DNA from: Flavobacterium sp. YO12
Lineage (GTDB): Bacteria; Bacteroidota; Bacteroidia; Flavobacteriales; Flavobacteriaceae
Length of the DNA: 64,000 nt
Reading direction: 5' to 3'
NCBI RefSeq assembly: GCF_004119495.1
Contig: NZ_NRQU01000014.1
Coordinates: 22,592 to 86,591, forward strand
The notes below the pieces were generated by a model. The model did not search any database, was not told the DNA's origin, and saw only the letters and a list, made by a program, of their open reading frames with translations. Of this stretch, positions 26,856 through 34,606 are shown one piece after another. Position 1 is the stretch's first letter; the number at the start of each line of letters is the position of its first letter. Position numbers and translations under genes: made by a program.

Positions 26856-27998
26856 TTATTTTGTATTTGATATTTGTTTTGGGTTCAACCAATTATCGAT
26901 TTTATCAAATAACAAATCGAATAAACTTCTATGGGTAATTATATATCTTGTTGTCAAGGTCATGCCTTTTGAAACATCAGTTTTATAACCTGATTTTAAT
27001 TGTAAAGTTTGTGAATCCAGAGTGCAACGGACTTTAAAAAATGCCTGATCACCCTGCATCGTAATATTATGATCAATATCGATAACTTTTCCTTCTAGCA
27101 ATCCCCATTGATTATAATTGAAAGCATCTAACTGAAATTTTACTTTTTGGTTTTTCTTTATCAAACCAATATCATTTGGAGAGACATTACTTTCAACAAT
27201 AAGATGATCTGCCGAAGAAATGTTTGCGATAGATTGCGAAGCATTTATAAAAGAGCCTTTTTGAATTCCTGAAAAGTTTTCTATAGTTCCAGAAATTGGA
27301 GCCAGAACAACATAATTATTGGATTCTACATTTATTTTAGCAACTGTACCGTTAAGGTTCTTCAAACGATCTTCTAAATCTCTTTTTTGATTTTCCCATG
27401 TTGATTTTTGTTGACTTATAAAACTTTGTAACGCTTGTTTAGTTAAGCGTAACTCATATTCAAGTTTTTCAAAATCTGCCTTAGCAATAATATCTTTATC
27501 ATAAAGAATTTTATTGCGATCATAATTGATTTGCGCTTGCGAAATTTTACTTTTCAGTTCGTTTTTTCCCGATTGAAATTTGAATAAATCTTCACGTGCT
27601 GTAGAAGTCTGCAATTGCGAAGTTTTATTTTGTAAAAGATTTGAAATATCCTCTAGCAAGGAAGAAGTAGAATTTGATAATATATCCTGGGTTCTTTTGT
27701 CGCTTTCTAAATTTTCTTTGGATATTCTTAAAAGTGTGTCGCCCTTTTTTACAAAAACATTATTTTTTAAAGTTATCCAATTTACTCTTCCGTTTACAAT
27801 TGTTGTAACAGGAACATTATCCGCTTTACTGCGAATTATGCCACGACTTTGACTGCTGATGTCAACTTTAATTATAGGCAATAATCCAAAAAAAATTAGA
27901 ATGCCAATAATTATAATCAAATAGATTGAAAAACTTTTTGTTTTGTTTTTTGTAATAAGATTTTCGAGTGTGTTTATGGGGTCTGAGCTGAAATTCAT
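26856..27998 (-). CDS. HlyD-family membrane fusion protein
   Basis: A 380-residue periplasmic adaptor. One N-terminal membrane helix (about 25-43) is followed by a lipoyl/barrel-sandwich strand (RIIRSK-like to RVNWITLKNNVFVKKGDTLL). A coiled-coil hairpin (about 110-220) comes next, then a beta-barrel region (VLAPISGTIENFSGIQKGSF). It links the C39 ABC exporter to an outer-membrane channel, which is not encoded here. The stop is one base from the exporter start, so the two are a unit. Confidence 0.93.
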   Translation of the reverse strand: MNFSSDPINTLENLITKNKTKSFSIYLIIIIGILIFFGLLPIIKVDISSQSRGIIRSKADNVPVTTIVNGRVNWITLKNNVFVKKGDTLLRISKENLESDKRTQDILSNSTSSLLEDISNLLQNKTSQLQTSTAREDLFKFQSGKNELKSKISQAQINYDRNKILYDKDIIAKADFEKLEYELRLTKQALQSFISQQKSTWENQKRDLEDRLKNLNGTVAKINVESNNYVVLAPISGTIENFSGIQKGSFINASQSIANISSADHLIVESNVSPNDIGLIKKNQKVKFQLDAFNYNQWGLLEGKVIDIDHNITMQGDQAFFKVRCTLDSQTLQLKSGYKTDVSKGMTLTTRYIITHRSLFDLLFDKIDNWLNPKQISNTK

Positions 27999-28017
27999 TA
28001 TTTAAGATAAAATGTAA

Positions 28018-28113
28018 TTATTTAAGAAGATAACCAACTAAATAGCCCAATAAATAAAACATTATAGCTATGAACATTATTAATCTTATAACTTTTAATG
28101 ATTTAGAATCCAT
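28018..28113 (-). CDS. 31-residue single-TM peptide in the bacteriocin-type operon
   Basis: Short ATG frame MDSKSLKVIRLIMFIAIMFY continuing to a lysine-ended hydrophobic tail. One transmembrane helix spans about residues 9-29. It begins 45 nt after the DUF2007-like gene and ends 19 nt before the HlyD gene, fitting the tight same-strand packing. Immunity peptides of small bacteriocins are often of this kind, but that is a guess. It could be a chance frame. Confidence 0.5.
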   Translation of the reverse strand: MDSKSLKVIRLIMFIAIMFYLLGYLVGYLLK

Positions 28114-28158
28114 AAAGAGATTGAATTATTTTGATGTCTTTTAATTTGAGCTAAGCGT

Positions 28159-28410
28159 TCATTTAGATAAAGAGTAAAGACCAATATTAAAATCATCGAT
28201 TATTTTTTTTGCTTCATTATAATCTTCTTCTTTGACCCTTAGTTTTACGGAATTAACATCTCCAACCAAAACTCCCCAAGGATTAAAAACAGACATTAAT
28301 GATGAATCTTCAAAAACCATTATAGAGAAACTTTCAAGTAAAGCTTTTAGAATCATTGCTTGTTCTTTACTTCCCTGATGAATAGATATTCTATTTTGTT
28401 GCTTTATCAT
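28159..28410 (-). CDS. DUF2007-like small protein
   Basis: An 83-residue protein beginning at ATG 28410 (MIKQQNRISIHQGSKEQAM); a TTG 21 bases upstream is less likely. The sequence shows the beta-alpha-beta pattern of DUF2007 'putative signal transducing' proteins (an AMILKALLESFSI helix, then VLVGDVNSVKLRVKEEDYNEAKKII). The ATG overlaps the last three bases of the preceding gene's stop region, so translation is coupled. Its role in the operon is unknown. Confidence 0.75.
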   Translation of the reverse strand: MIKQQNRISIHQGSKEQAMILKALLESFSIMVFEDSSLMSVFNPWGVLVGDVNSVKLRVKEEDYNEAKKIIDDFNIGLYSLSK

Positions 28411-28411
28411 T

Positions 28412-28993
28412 TTATATGTTTTGATCAACAATTATAAAACCTACTTTACTTTTGTGATCTAAAAGATTATGATTTAAACCTACTTTAAATATTAGATAGG
28501 AATAAATAAAATCTCCAATAGCGCCTAAAGTCATTGAAAACCCAATAAATAGAAAAAATAAATTATTATAAAGAAACCCATAGATTGAAGGCAATAAACC
28601 TAATATAAAAAAAGGGGCAAGTGCAACAATCAGCATTTTTTTTGACGACAAAGGTTCTATGCAATTTGCAAAAGGCATTAAATACTTTTTTATAAACCCA
28701 AATTTTACCGATTCCCATCCTTTTTTTGAAAAAAGTGCCATGAAAAAACCGTGTATAAGCTCATGCAAAATTATCGCAATGAAAATAATTACATTAGGTA
28801 TTATTAGAACTAAAAAAGTATTGATTTTTTTGTTGTCAGAAATCTGAAATAATGCTTTTATATTTTTAAAATTCTCACCAAAATTCTCATTCCATGAAAA
28901 ATACAAAATCAATAAAAAGACTACAATAATAGGAATGCTTATTATTACTCCTAAAAATTGTACTTTTTTTGAATCAATAGAGATTTCATCCAT
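28412..28993 (-). CDS. DUF3267-like integral membrane protein with HELIH motif
   Basis: A 193-residue membrane protein with about five hydrophobic segments. In the third, HELIHG (H77, E78, H81) matches the HExxH zinc-protease motif and the DUF3267 family. M50-like or CAAX-like membrane proteases are often immunity or processing factors in bacteriocin loci. Here that is inferred from position. ATG 28993 is inside ATGGATGA, overlapping the stop of the upstream 55-residue gene. A TTG at 28999 is the alternative. Confidence 0.8.
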   Translation of the reverse strand: MDEISIDSKKVQFLGVIISIPIIVVFLLILYFSWNENFGENFKNIKALFQISDNKKINTFLVLIIPNVIIFIAIILHELIHGFFMALFSKKGWESVKFGFIKKYLMPFANCIEPLSSKKMLIVALAPFFILGLLPSIYGFLYNNLFFLFIGFSMTLGAIGDFIYSYLIFKVGLNHNLLDHKSKVGFIIVDQNI

Positions 28994-29153
28994 TTTCAAT
29001 TATTTTATAATTCTCAATTTCTAACAACTCTTGTGGAATTTCAATTTTTTCAATGGATATTAGTTCTGTTTCAACAGTTTGATGCGTCAAGTTAAAATAT
29101 ATTTCCGTTTTATTATAGGCTAAAATTTCATTTTCGCCTAATGAGATATTCAT
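28986..29153 (-). CDS. 55-residue protein of unknown function
   Basis: ATG 29153 shares one base with the stop of the 132-residue gene (TAATG), and its TGA overlaps the start of the HELIH-protein gene (ATGGATGA). This overlap on both sides is strong evidence that it is translated. The protein is hydrophilic and acidic, starting MNISLGENEILAYNKTEIYF and containing VETELISIEKIEIPQELLEI, which looks helical. No family recognised. Confidence 0.65.
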   Translation of the reverse strand: MNISLGENEILAYNKTEIYFNLTHQTVETELISIEKIEIPQELLEIENYKIIENG

Positions 29154-29551
29154 TACTGATTCTTCATATTAAAATTAAAATAGTCAATATAAGCTGTATG
29201 GCTAAAATCTGTATTGTAGATCGTTTTTATTTTGCAATTAAACGTATTATCTTCATTAAAGTAATTATAAAGAATTGACTTAAATTCAAAAATATTTTCA
29301 GGATTTATCTCTTCATCTTTGTGAAAAAAACCAATTTTTTTTGAAATAATTTCATTTTGTTTTTGTAATTGAGAAAAATCCATTGGTGATAAATGAAATG
29401 TTTCTGAATTTATTGAATAAATTTTATCAAACTTTTTTATGTAAATACTCTTTTTATTTTCTAAAAATATGAGCACAATGGAATCATTAAATATTATTTT
29501 TTGCAAAATATTATTTTCCCCAAACCTTAAACTAAATTGTAAGTAGTACAT
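29153..29551 (-). CDS. 132-residue protein of unknown function in the bacteriocin-type operon
   Basis: A hydrophilic, Phe/Tyr/Asn-rich protein with no signal peptide or membrane helix. Segments such as SIVLIFLENKKSIYIKKFDK and INPENIFEFKSILYNYFNED suggest a small mixed alpha/beta domain. Not recognised. It begins 49 nt after the first leader-peptide gene and is translationally linked to the next frame by TAATG. Candidates are immunity or peptide-binding function, both speculative. Confidence 0.7.
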   Translation of the reverse strand: MYYLQFSLRFGENNILQKIIFNDSIVLIFLENKKSIYIKKFDKIYSINSETFHLSPMDFSQLQKQNEIISKKIGFFHKDEEINPENIFEFKSILYNYFNEDNTFNCKIKTIYNTDFSHTAYIDYFNFNMKNQ

Positions 29552-29600
29552 AAATATAAAAGTTATTTTAAGGTGGCATCAAAAGATACCACCTACTTAA

Positions 29601-29738
29601 TTAAAGCAATAAGGCGCATGCCATGCCTGCCGCAAAACATACAATAACAAGCCCAATCAAGATACCTCCATCAATATCAATCATTTCTTCGAATGATAAT
29701 GGAGTAACATTTAGTTCTATTAAATTTATCATTTTCAT
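29601..29738 (-). CDS. Double-glycine-leader peptide (bacteriocin-like precursor A)
   Basis: A 45-residue precursor. The leader ends LSFEEMIDIDGG with Gly24-Gly25 and hydrophobic or acidic residues at the usual positions (Leu, Met, Ile), matching class II bacteriocin leaders cut by C39 peptidases. The predicted mature peptide is 20 residues, ILIGLVIVCFAAGMACALLL: very hydrophobic, GxxxG-like small residues, two cysteines. ATG 29738 (a second ATG at 29732 is possible). It lies 12 nt after precursor B. The C39 exporter in the same operon supports the call. Confidence 0.85.
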   Translation of the reverse strand: MKMINLIELNVTPLSFEEMIDIDGGILIGLVIVCFAAGMACALLL

Positions 29739-29750
29739 TTTTTTTAGTTA

Positions 29751-29912
29751 TTAAGAGTAACAATACACAATTGCACAACCTACAGCAAAACCTACACACC
29801 ATGCTGCACCATAAACTAATAAAGGAGCAATTCCTCCCTCTATATCTTGCATTTCCCTAGCGTTTAGTTCAACTAAACCATAATTCTCTAAACTTGTTAA
29901 TGTTAGTTCCAT
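29751..29912 (-). CDS. Double-glycine-leader peptide (bacteriocin-like precursor B)
   Basis: A 53-residue precursor. The leader ends LVELNAREMQDIEGG with Gly26-Gly27. The predicted mature part is 26 residues, starting IAPLLVYGAAWCVGFAVGC and ending YCYS: hydrophobic, Gly/Ala-rich, three cysteines, no net charge to speak of. The leader resembles precursor A (ELN and EM-DI-GG), so both are probably cut by the same peptidase. First gene of the peptide operon, 65 nt downstream of the HTH regulator gene. Confidence 0.87.
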   Translation of the reverse strand: MELTLTSLENYGLVELNAREMQDIEGGIAPLLVYGAAWCVGFAVGCAIVYCYS

Positions 29913-29977
29913 AAATTATAAAATTTAAAATGTTAGTAAATAATTTTAACAAAATCATTTTCTCGAGAACGTTTTCG

Positions 29978-30298
29978 TTATAGCAAACTTATCATAGTTC
30001 CGTCTAATAAAATTGGACGGAAGTTAGAACCTCCAAAAATCTCTCTTGATTCATCATTTGTAATGATTTTAAGCGAGTAGTTTAATAATAACTCGAAAGA
30101 CGTTTCATAATAAAAACTCTGTCGTTTTTTACAATATCTTATGGGACCATCCAGTTCTTTTATTACATCTAGTTCATTATAAAGCTGGCTCCTGCTTAAA
30201 CTTAACTTTCTGGCAAAAACACTTGGAGTACCTGTTTTTTCAGAACAAATTAATCGATGTATCTTTTTAATCCTTTCAATTTGTTTAATAAAATTCAT
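29978..30298 (-). CDS. HTH regulator next to the bacteriocin-type operon
   Basis: A 106-residue DNA-binding protein from ATG 30298 (MNFIKQIERIKKIHRLICSE). In-frame ATGs at 30337 and 30370 would add up to 24 hydrophobic residues and cannot be excluded. A winged-HTH pattern lies at about 15-60 (GTPSVFARKLSLSRSQLYNELDVIKEL), like HTH_11 domains. The C-terminus ends EIFGGSNFRPILLDGTMISLL, an unusual tail with its own Gly-Gly. Same strand and just upstream of the two leader-peptide genes, so a local regulator of them is likely. Confidence 0.75.
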   Translation of the reverse strand: MNFIKQIERIKKIHRLICSEKTGTPSVFARKLSLSRSQLYNELDVIKELDGPIRYCKKRQSFYYETSFELLLNYSLKIITNDESREIFGGSNFRPILLDGTMISLL

Positions 30299-30537
30299 AA
30301 TGCTCTGTGTAAAAAATAATAAATCAACTATTTTCATAAGAATATGAGATTCTTTTTTATCATACAACATCAATCAACTCAATTCTTAAAGAAAAATGAA
30401 GATATGTTGAAAAAAAACAATATCTAGCCAGTAAAAGTTTTTTAAGTATCATAATAAGACATTTGTAACATTGTTGTCGAATGATATACTAATTATAAAG
30501 ACATCATATAAGTTCTGGTTAATTTAAAAGAAGAACA

Positions 30538-30557
30538 TTTATTAACAAACATTTAAA
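30538..30557 (+). repeat. 20-nt direct repeat, right copy, flanking the bacteriocin-type locus
   Basis: Exact match to 24689-24708, same orientation. It lies in the spacer between the HTH regulator and the rseP promoter, so the pair encloses the complete locus and nothing else. Confidence 0.75.
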
Positions 30558-30601
30558 ACCTTAAACGTTATCTTGCGGTCTTAAATTAAAATAGAAAACG
30601 C

Positions 30602-30609
30602 TACTTTTG
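30602..30609 (+). promoter_or_regulatory. -7 box (TACTTTTG) of rseP
   Basis: TAnnTTTG match 28 nt before the rseP ATG. Confidence 0.65.
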
Positions 30610-30637
30610 TGCGTTAAATACGAACTAAAAATAAAAA

Positions 30638-31978
30638 ATGGATATAGTTATCAAACTCTCTCAATTTCTATTGAGTTTATCTTTACTTATTATTCTTCAT
30701 GAATTAGGGCATTTTATCCCTGCAAAATTGTTTAAAACAAGAGTCGAAAAATTTTACTTATTTTTTGATGTTAAATATTCGCTTTTAAAAAAGAAAATTG
30801 GCGAAACTGAATACGGAATCGGATGGTTACCGCTTGGAGGTTACGTAAAAATCTCTGGTATGATCGACGAAAGTATGGACAAGGAACAAATGGCTTTGCC
30901 TCCACAGCCTTGGGAATTTCGTTCTAAACCGGCTTGGCAGCGTTTGATTATTATGCTTGGCGGTGTTACCGTAAACTTTATCTTGGCATTTATCATCTAT
31001 ATAGGAATGGCTTTTGCTTATGGGGATACTTATATTGCTAATGCAGACTTAAAAGATGGTGTGGCAGTTGAAAATCCTGCAATGATTAAAGCTGGTTTTA
31101 AAACTGGTGACAAAATTATTTCTATTGATGGAAAAACTGTTGAGAATTTTGACAAGGATATGAACATGAATATTATCATGGCAAAACATATCTTGATTGA
31201 AAGAGACGGAAAACAACAAACAATTACAATGCCTACTGATTTTGTAGATCAGCTTTCTAAAACAGAAAAAGGATTCCTTGTTGATATAAGAAGACCTTTT
31301 GCAGTAGGAAAAGTAACTGAGGATTCTGCTAACCAAAATTTAAAACCAAAAGATTTATTTCTTTCTCTTAACGGACAAAAAATTAAATATTTTGATGAAG
31401 TAAAAGCAATTTTAGAAGTAAATAAAGGAAAAACAATTCCTGCTGTTGTTTTAAGAGATTTAAAAGAAACACCTATTAGTGTTAAAGTTTCAGACAAAGG
31501 AACATTAGACGTATTGGTTGGCGGTTTAGACATGAAATCATTGGAAAAACTTGGATATTATAAAGTAAGTACAAAAGAATATGGTTTCTTAGAATCTATT
31601 CCTGTAGGGATTGAAAAAGGAAAAGATCAATTAGTAGGTTACGGAAAACAATTGAAGATGATTTTTAATCCTGAAACAAAAGCTTACAAACAAGTAGGTG
31701 GTTTTGCGGCTATTTATAACATTTTTCCAAGTTATTGGAGCTGGGAAACGTTCTGGTCAATCACAGCTTTATTGTCAATTATGCTTGGAGTAATGAATTT
31801 ATTGCCAATTCCGGCACTTGATGGCGGTCATGTGATGTTTTTATTATACGAAATGATTAGTGGTAAAAAACCGAGTGATAAATTCCTTGAAAACGCCCAA
31901 ATGGTTGGCTTCGTACTACTTATAGCGTTGCTTTTGTTCGCAAACGGAAACGATATTTACAAGGCAATTATGAAGTAG
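30638..31978 (+). CDS. rseP: Site-2 intramembrane metalloprotease RseP
   Basis: A 446-residue inner-membrane zinc protease. HELGH (H21, E22, H25) in the first helix and the LDGGH aspartate (D395) in the C-terminal membrane domain form the metal site. A PDZ region lies between (about 120-310, e.g. PAMIKAGFKTGDKIISIDGK). It cuts anti-sigma factors or remnant signal peptides in the membrane. Followed by the tRNA-Asn pair. Confidence 0.95.
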   Translation: MDIVIKLSQFLLSLSLLIILHELGHFIPAKLFKTRVEKFYLFFDVKYSLLKKKIGETEYGIGWLPLGGYVKISGMIDESMDKEQMALPPQPWEFRSKPAWQRLIIMLGGVTVNFILAFIIYIGMAFAYGDTYIANADLKDGVAVENPAMIKAGFKTGDKIISIDGKTVENFDKDMNMNIIMAKHILIERDGKQQTITMPTDFVDQLSKTEKGFLVDIRRPFAVGKVTEDSANQNLKPKDLFLSLNGQKIKYFDEVKAILEVNKGKTIPAVVLRDLKETPISVKVSDKGTLDVLVGGLDMKSLEKLGYYKVSTKEYGFLESIPVGIEKGKDQLVGYGKQLKMIFNPETKAYKQVGGFAAIYNIFPSYWSWETFWSITALLSIMLGVMNLLPIPALDGGHVMFLLYEMISGKKPSDKFLENAQMVGFVLLIALLLFANGNDIYKAIMK

Positions 31979-32010
31979 AAAAAAAAATTGAGAAAAAGAG
32001 TTAAAATATT

Positions 32011-32040
32011 TTTGAGAAACTAAAAAATCGATTATATTTG
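32011..32040 (+). promoter_or_regulatory. Promoter of the tRNA-Asn operon
   Basis: TTTG at 32011-32014, 18-nt spacer, then TATATTTG at 32033-32040. The first tRNA begins 25 nt further on. Confidence 0.75.
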
Positions 32041-32064
32041 CACTCGCTAAAAAGAGCAACAACT

Positions 32065-32138
32065 TCCTCCTTAGCTCAGTTGGTTAGAGCATCTGACTGT
32101 TAATCAGAGGGTCCTTGGTTCGAGCCCAAGAGGGGGAG
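32065..32138 (+). tRNA. tRNA-Asn(GTT), copy 1
   Basis: A 74-nt cloverleaf. Acceptor arms TCCTCCT and AGGGGGA, D-loop AGTTGGTTA, anticodon loop CTGTTAA with GTT, T-loop TTCGAGC, discriminator G. The CCA end is not encoded. Confidence 0.95.
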
Positions 32139-32176
32139 CAACTTTTTTTAGCAAACATATTTACCTTTAAGGTGAT

Positions 32177-32250
32177 TCCTCCTTAGCTCAGTTGGTTAGA
32201 GCATCTGACTGTTAATCAGAGGGTCCTTGGTTCGAGCCCAAGAGGGGGAG
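32177..32250 (+). tRNA. tRNA-Asn(GTT), copy 2
   Basis: Identical in sequence to copy 1, 38 nt downstream. Probably a tandem duplication within one transcript, ended by the hairpin at 32254. CCA not encoded. Confidence 0.95.
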
Positions 32251-32253
32251 CTT

Positions 32254-32288
32254 AAAAAAAAGACGATCAAATTGATCGTCTTTTTTTT
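32254..32288. terminator. Intrinsic terminator after the tRNA-Asn pair
   Basis: GACGATCA and TGATCGTC arms with an A-run before and a T-run after, so it works for the tRNA operon and the convergent gene. Confidence 0.85.
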
Positions 32289-32306
32289 GTTTTAATACTT
32301 TATGCT

Positions 32307-32996
32307 TTATTTTTTAGCTAGTTCACTGTTTCCGTTTTTGCTTTCAAACAACTTCATCATTTCTTCAGCTTTTTCTATTTCACTTATTGCTTTTAAAGAC
32401 TGGGCATATCTAAAATAAAATACTGCCTCTAAATTTGCCTCAAGATCAATGAGCTTAGAATAGTACTTAGCTGCTTCTTCGTAATTATCTTCAAAATAAA
32501 ACTTATCAGCCACTTTTTTAAGCATATCTACAGATTTGTATCCTTTATCTAAAACATGGGCATAAGTGTTTAAAATATTTATGTTTGCCGAGTTCTCTGT
32601 GTACGCTGGCGTAATTACCTCAACTTTTATTGGTTTAATTTTTTGCGACATCGTATCAACAATAGCTTTCGAAGGCAAAATCATCTCTGTTTTTCTAACT
32701 TTTGCCTTTTTGTATATTGGAGTAACAGTTCTTGTGTTATTTGGCCCTAGATCGTTTGTATATACCATATCAAGCTTTGAGACTTCATATTTAGTTGTTC
32801 TTTTTCCAAACGGCATATTTATTACTTCGACAACCAAATAAGAATCAATAACAAGATCTTCATTTGATTTGCTATCAACTTTTGACTGCGTTTTTCCAGT
32901 TCCAGCATGAGCAATAGTCTGCTCTATAGACTGAGCGTAACAACTAAAAGAAAAAACGCATACAATTACTCTAAAAAGTACTGTATTTGTTTTCAT
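32307..32996 (-). CDS. Exported TPR-containing protein
   Basis: A 229-residue protein with signal peptide (1-21, ending CYAQS). A TPR pair lies near the C-terminus (about 160-215: NYEEAAKYYSKLIDLEANLEAVFYFRYAQSLKA). The TPR phrase resembles the N-terminal repeats of Bacteroidota OmpA-family envelope proteins, but there is no OmpA domain here. It may therefore be a short relative or partner. No operon partner; it converges on the tRNA-Asn pair. Confidence 0.75.
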   Translation of the reverse strand: MKTNTVLFRVIVCVFSFSCYAQSIEQTIAHAGTGKTQSKVDSKSNEDLVIDSYLVVEVINMPFGKRTTKYEVSKLDMVYTNDLGPNNTRTVTPIYKKAKVRKTEMILPSKAIVDTMSQKIKPIKVEVITPAYTENSANINILNTYAHVLDKGYKSVDMLKKVADKFYFEDNYEEAAKYYSKLIDLEANLEAVFYFRYAQSLKAISEIEKAEEMMKLFESKNGNSELAKK

Positions 32997-33141
32997 GATG
33001 AATTGATTTTGATTAAAAGGGTCGTAATACTATATAAAGGTACCGCATTACAATCTTTTTACTTTATTATAACTACAAACTACGTCAAAAAACGTTCAAA
33101 TGCAGAATTACGCCCAAAAGCAGCAACAAAATAGTACAAAA

Positions 33142-33171
33142 AAAGCGCTGCAAATTCTATTGCAGCGCTTT
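33142..33171. terminator. Intrinsic terminator of the C1 peptidase gene
   Basis: Arms AAAGCGCTGCAA and TTGCAGCGCTTT, with a T-run on the minus strand after the stop at 33199. Confidence 0.8.
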
Positions 33172-33198
33172 CTTATTTTTCAAAAGTTTGAATTAAAC

Positions 33199-34395
33199 TT
33201 ACACCCCTAATTTCTTAGCAATGTCAGTTGGGATTCCACCTTTATTTACCATTAAGGCAGTAGTTTTATATTTTACGAAATTCTTAGTTACAAACAAGAA
33301 ACCTTTGTAGTCGTTTGTTTCTCCCCAAGAATTTTTTACGATATAATATTCTTTTCCTGTTTGATCTTTTGCAAGACCAATAATGTGCATTCCGTGGTCG
33401 TCTGTAGTTGTGTAGTTATCAAACGCTGTTTGACGCATTTCTGGAGTGATTTCCGGTTCTGCTTTTGGTCCGTTAAACATATCTGCTTTCTCTTCGGCTG
33501 TCATGTCATCAAATTTCTTTGTTGCAACGTAAGCTACACCATTTTTCCAGCTGAAACTTTTCTCGCTCACATCTGTCGCCCATGCAACTGTATATCCTTT
33601 TTTCAAGGCATTATCAATTACATCTGTCATATCATTTACTTTTACGTTGTAAACCTGATCTAATGACCAGTTGTCTGGCACCATCATAGTAGTTTTTTGG
33701 TAATATGGAGATGTTGTAAATGATGACATTTCGATATATTCATCTGGATTAATTCCAACTACTTCTTTAGCGAAAGATTGTGGTGTATAATTTTTTCCTT
33801 TATAATTAAAATTATCTGGCACTTTTCCTAAATAAGAATCAATAACAGCTGCATACGCTTTTTGCCAGTTTGGTGTTAATTCACCATTTGGGTTTTTAAC
33901 TACCGCTGCAAGAACTGCTTCGATTAAAGCTCCCATTTCACCAAATTTATTTTTGTCTGTACCGTAGTTTAATCCTGTATAAACTTCTCTAGGAACAGTT
34001 CCGTATTTTTTGTACATATTGATTACATCGTGCAAAGCACCACCATCACCTAAAGAAATCGCTCCATGCATACGAACATAATTCACTCCTTTTTCTACGT
34101 AAACATTTCTTGCAGAAAAAATTTGTGACAACTCTACTGGTTGTTTTCCTAAACGAATCATTTCTGATTCTAAGAATGAGTTTGTTGAGTAACTCCAGCA
34201 AGTTCCAGATGATCCTTGAGATTTTACAGAAGTTGTACCTAAGTTAATTACTTCAGTGAATTTAAAGTTCTCTTTACTTTTATCACTTGCATTCAGCTTT
34301 AATGAATTTACCAAAATGTCTTGTGCAAAACAGCTGCTCACACCAACCAAAAATGCTGATGCAACGAAAACTGATTTCATCGTAATTTTATACAT
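33199..34395 (-). CDS. Exported C1-family (papain-like) cysteine peptidase
   Basis: A 398-residue protein with signal peptide ending VSSCFAQ. The catalytic cysteine is in SSGTCWSYS (C66), histidine in DDHGMHIIGL and asparagine in VKNSWGE, in the C1B (bleomycin hydrolase / aminopeptidase C-like) order. Unlike cytoplasmic bleomycin hydrolases it carries an export signal. ATG 34395 is used because the longer frame begins with TTG. Monocistronic. Confidence 0.9.
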   Translation of the reverse strand: MYKITMKSVFVASAFLVGVSSCFAQDILVNSLKLNASDKSKENFKFTEVINLGTTSVKSQGSSGTCWSYSTNSFLESEMIRLGKQPVELSQIFSARNVYVEKGVNYVRMHGAISLGDGGALHDVINMYKKYGTVPREVYTGLNYGTDKNKFGEMGALIEAVLAAVVKNPNGELTPNWQKAYAAVIDSYLGKVPDNFNYKGKNYTPQSFAKEVVGINPDEYIEMSSFTTSPYYQKTTMMVPDNWSLDQVYNVKVNDMTDVIDNALKKGYTVAWATDVSEKSFSWKNGVAYVATKKFDDMTAEEKADMFNGPKAEPEITPEMRQTAFDNYTTTDDHGMHIIGLAKDQTGKEYYIVKNSWGETNDYKGFLFVTKNFVKYKTTALMVNKGGIPTDIAKKLGV

Positions 34396-34534
34396 AATCA
34401 ATGATTTAAATAGTTGACTAATTAGTAGCCTGTATTATATTTTTGTTACAAAACAATTAAATATTAAAGTATTTGTGCGAAACACAACTGTTAATTTTTT
34501 CTTAATATCTCTTATTATCAAAGTATTTATTACA

Positions 34535-34567
34535 AAAAGCCTCTATAGAGATGTCTATAGAGGCTTT
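34535..34567. terminator. Intrinsic terminator of the BamA-like gene
   Basis: Arms AAAAGCCTCTATAGA and TCTATAGAGGCTTTT with a 4-nt loop, just past the stop at 34607 on the minus strand. Confidence 0.8.
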
Positions 34568-34606
34568 TGTCTTAAATTTTTAAAAAGTAACTTCTTACAT
34601 ATATTT

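Noticed and set aside
29601..29912. Lanthipeptide or radical-SAM modified peptides
   Set aside because: No modification enzyme gene is present in the locus, so simple Gly-Gly-leader bacteriocin-like peptides are the better reading.
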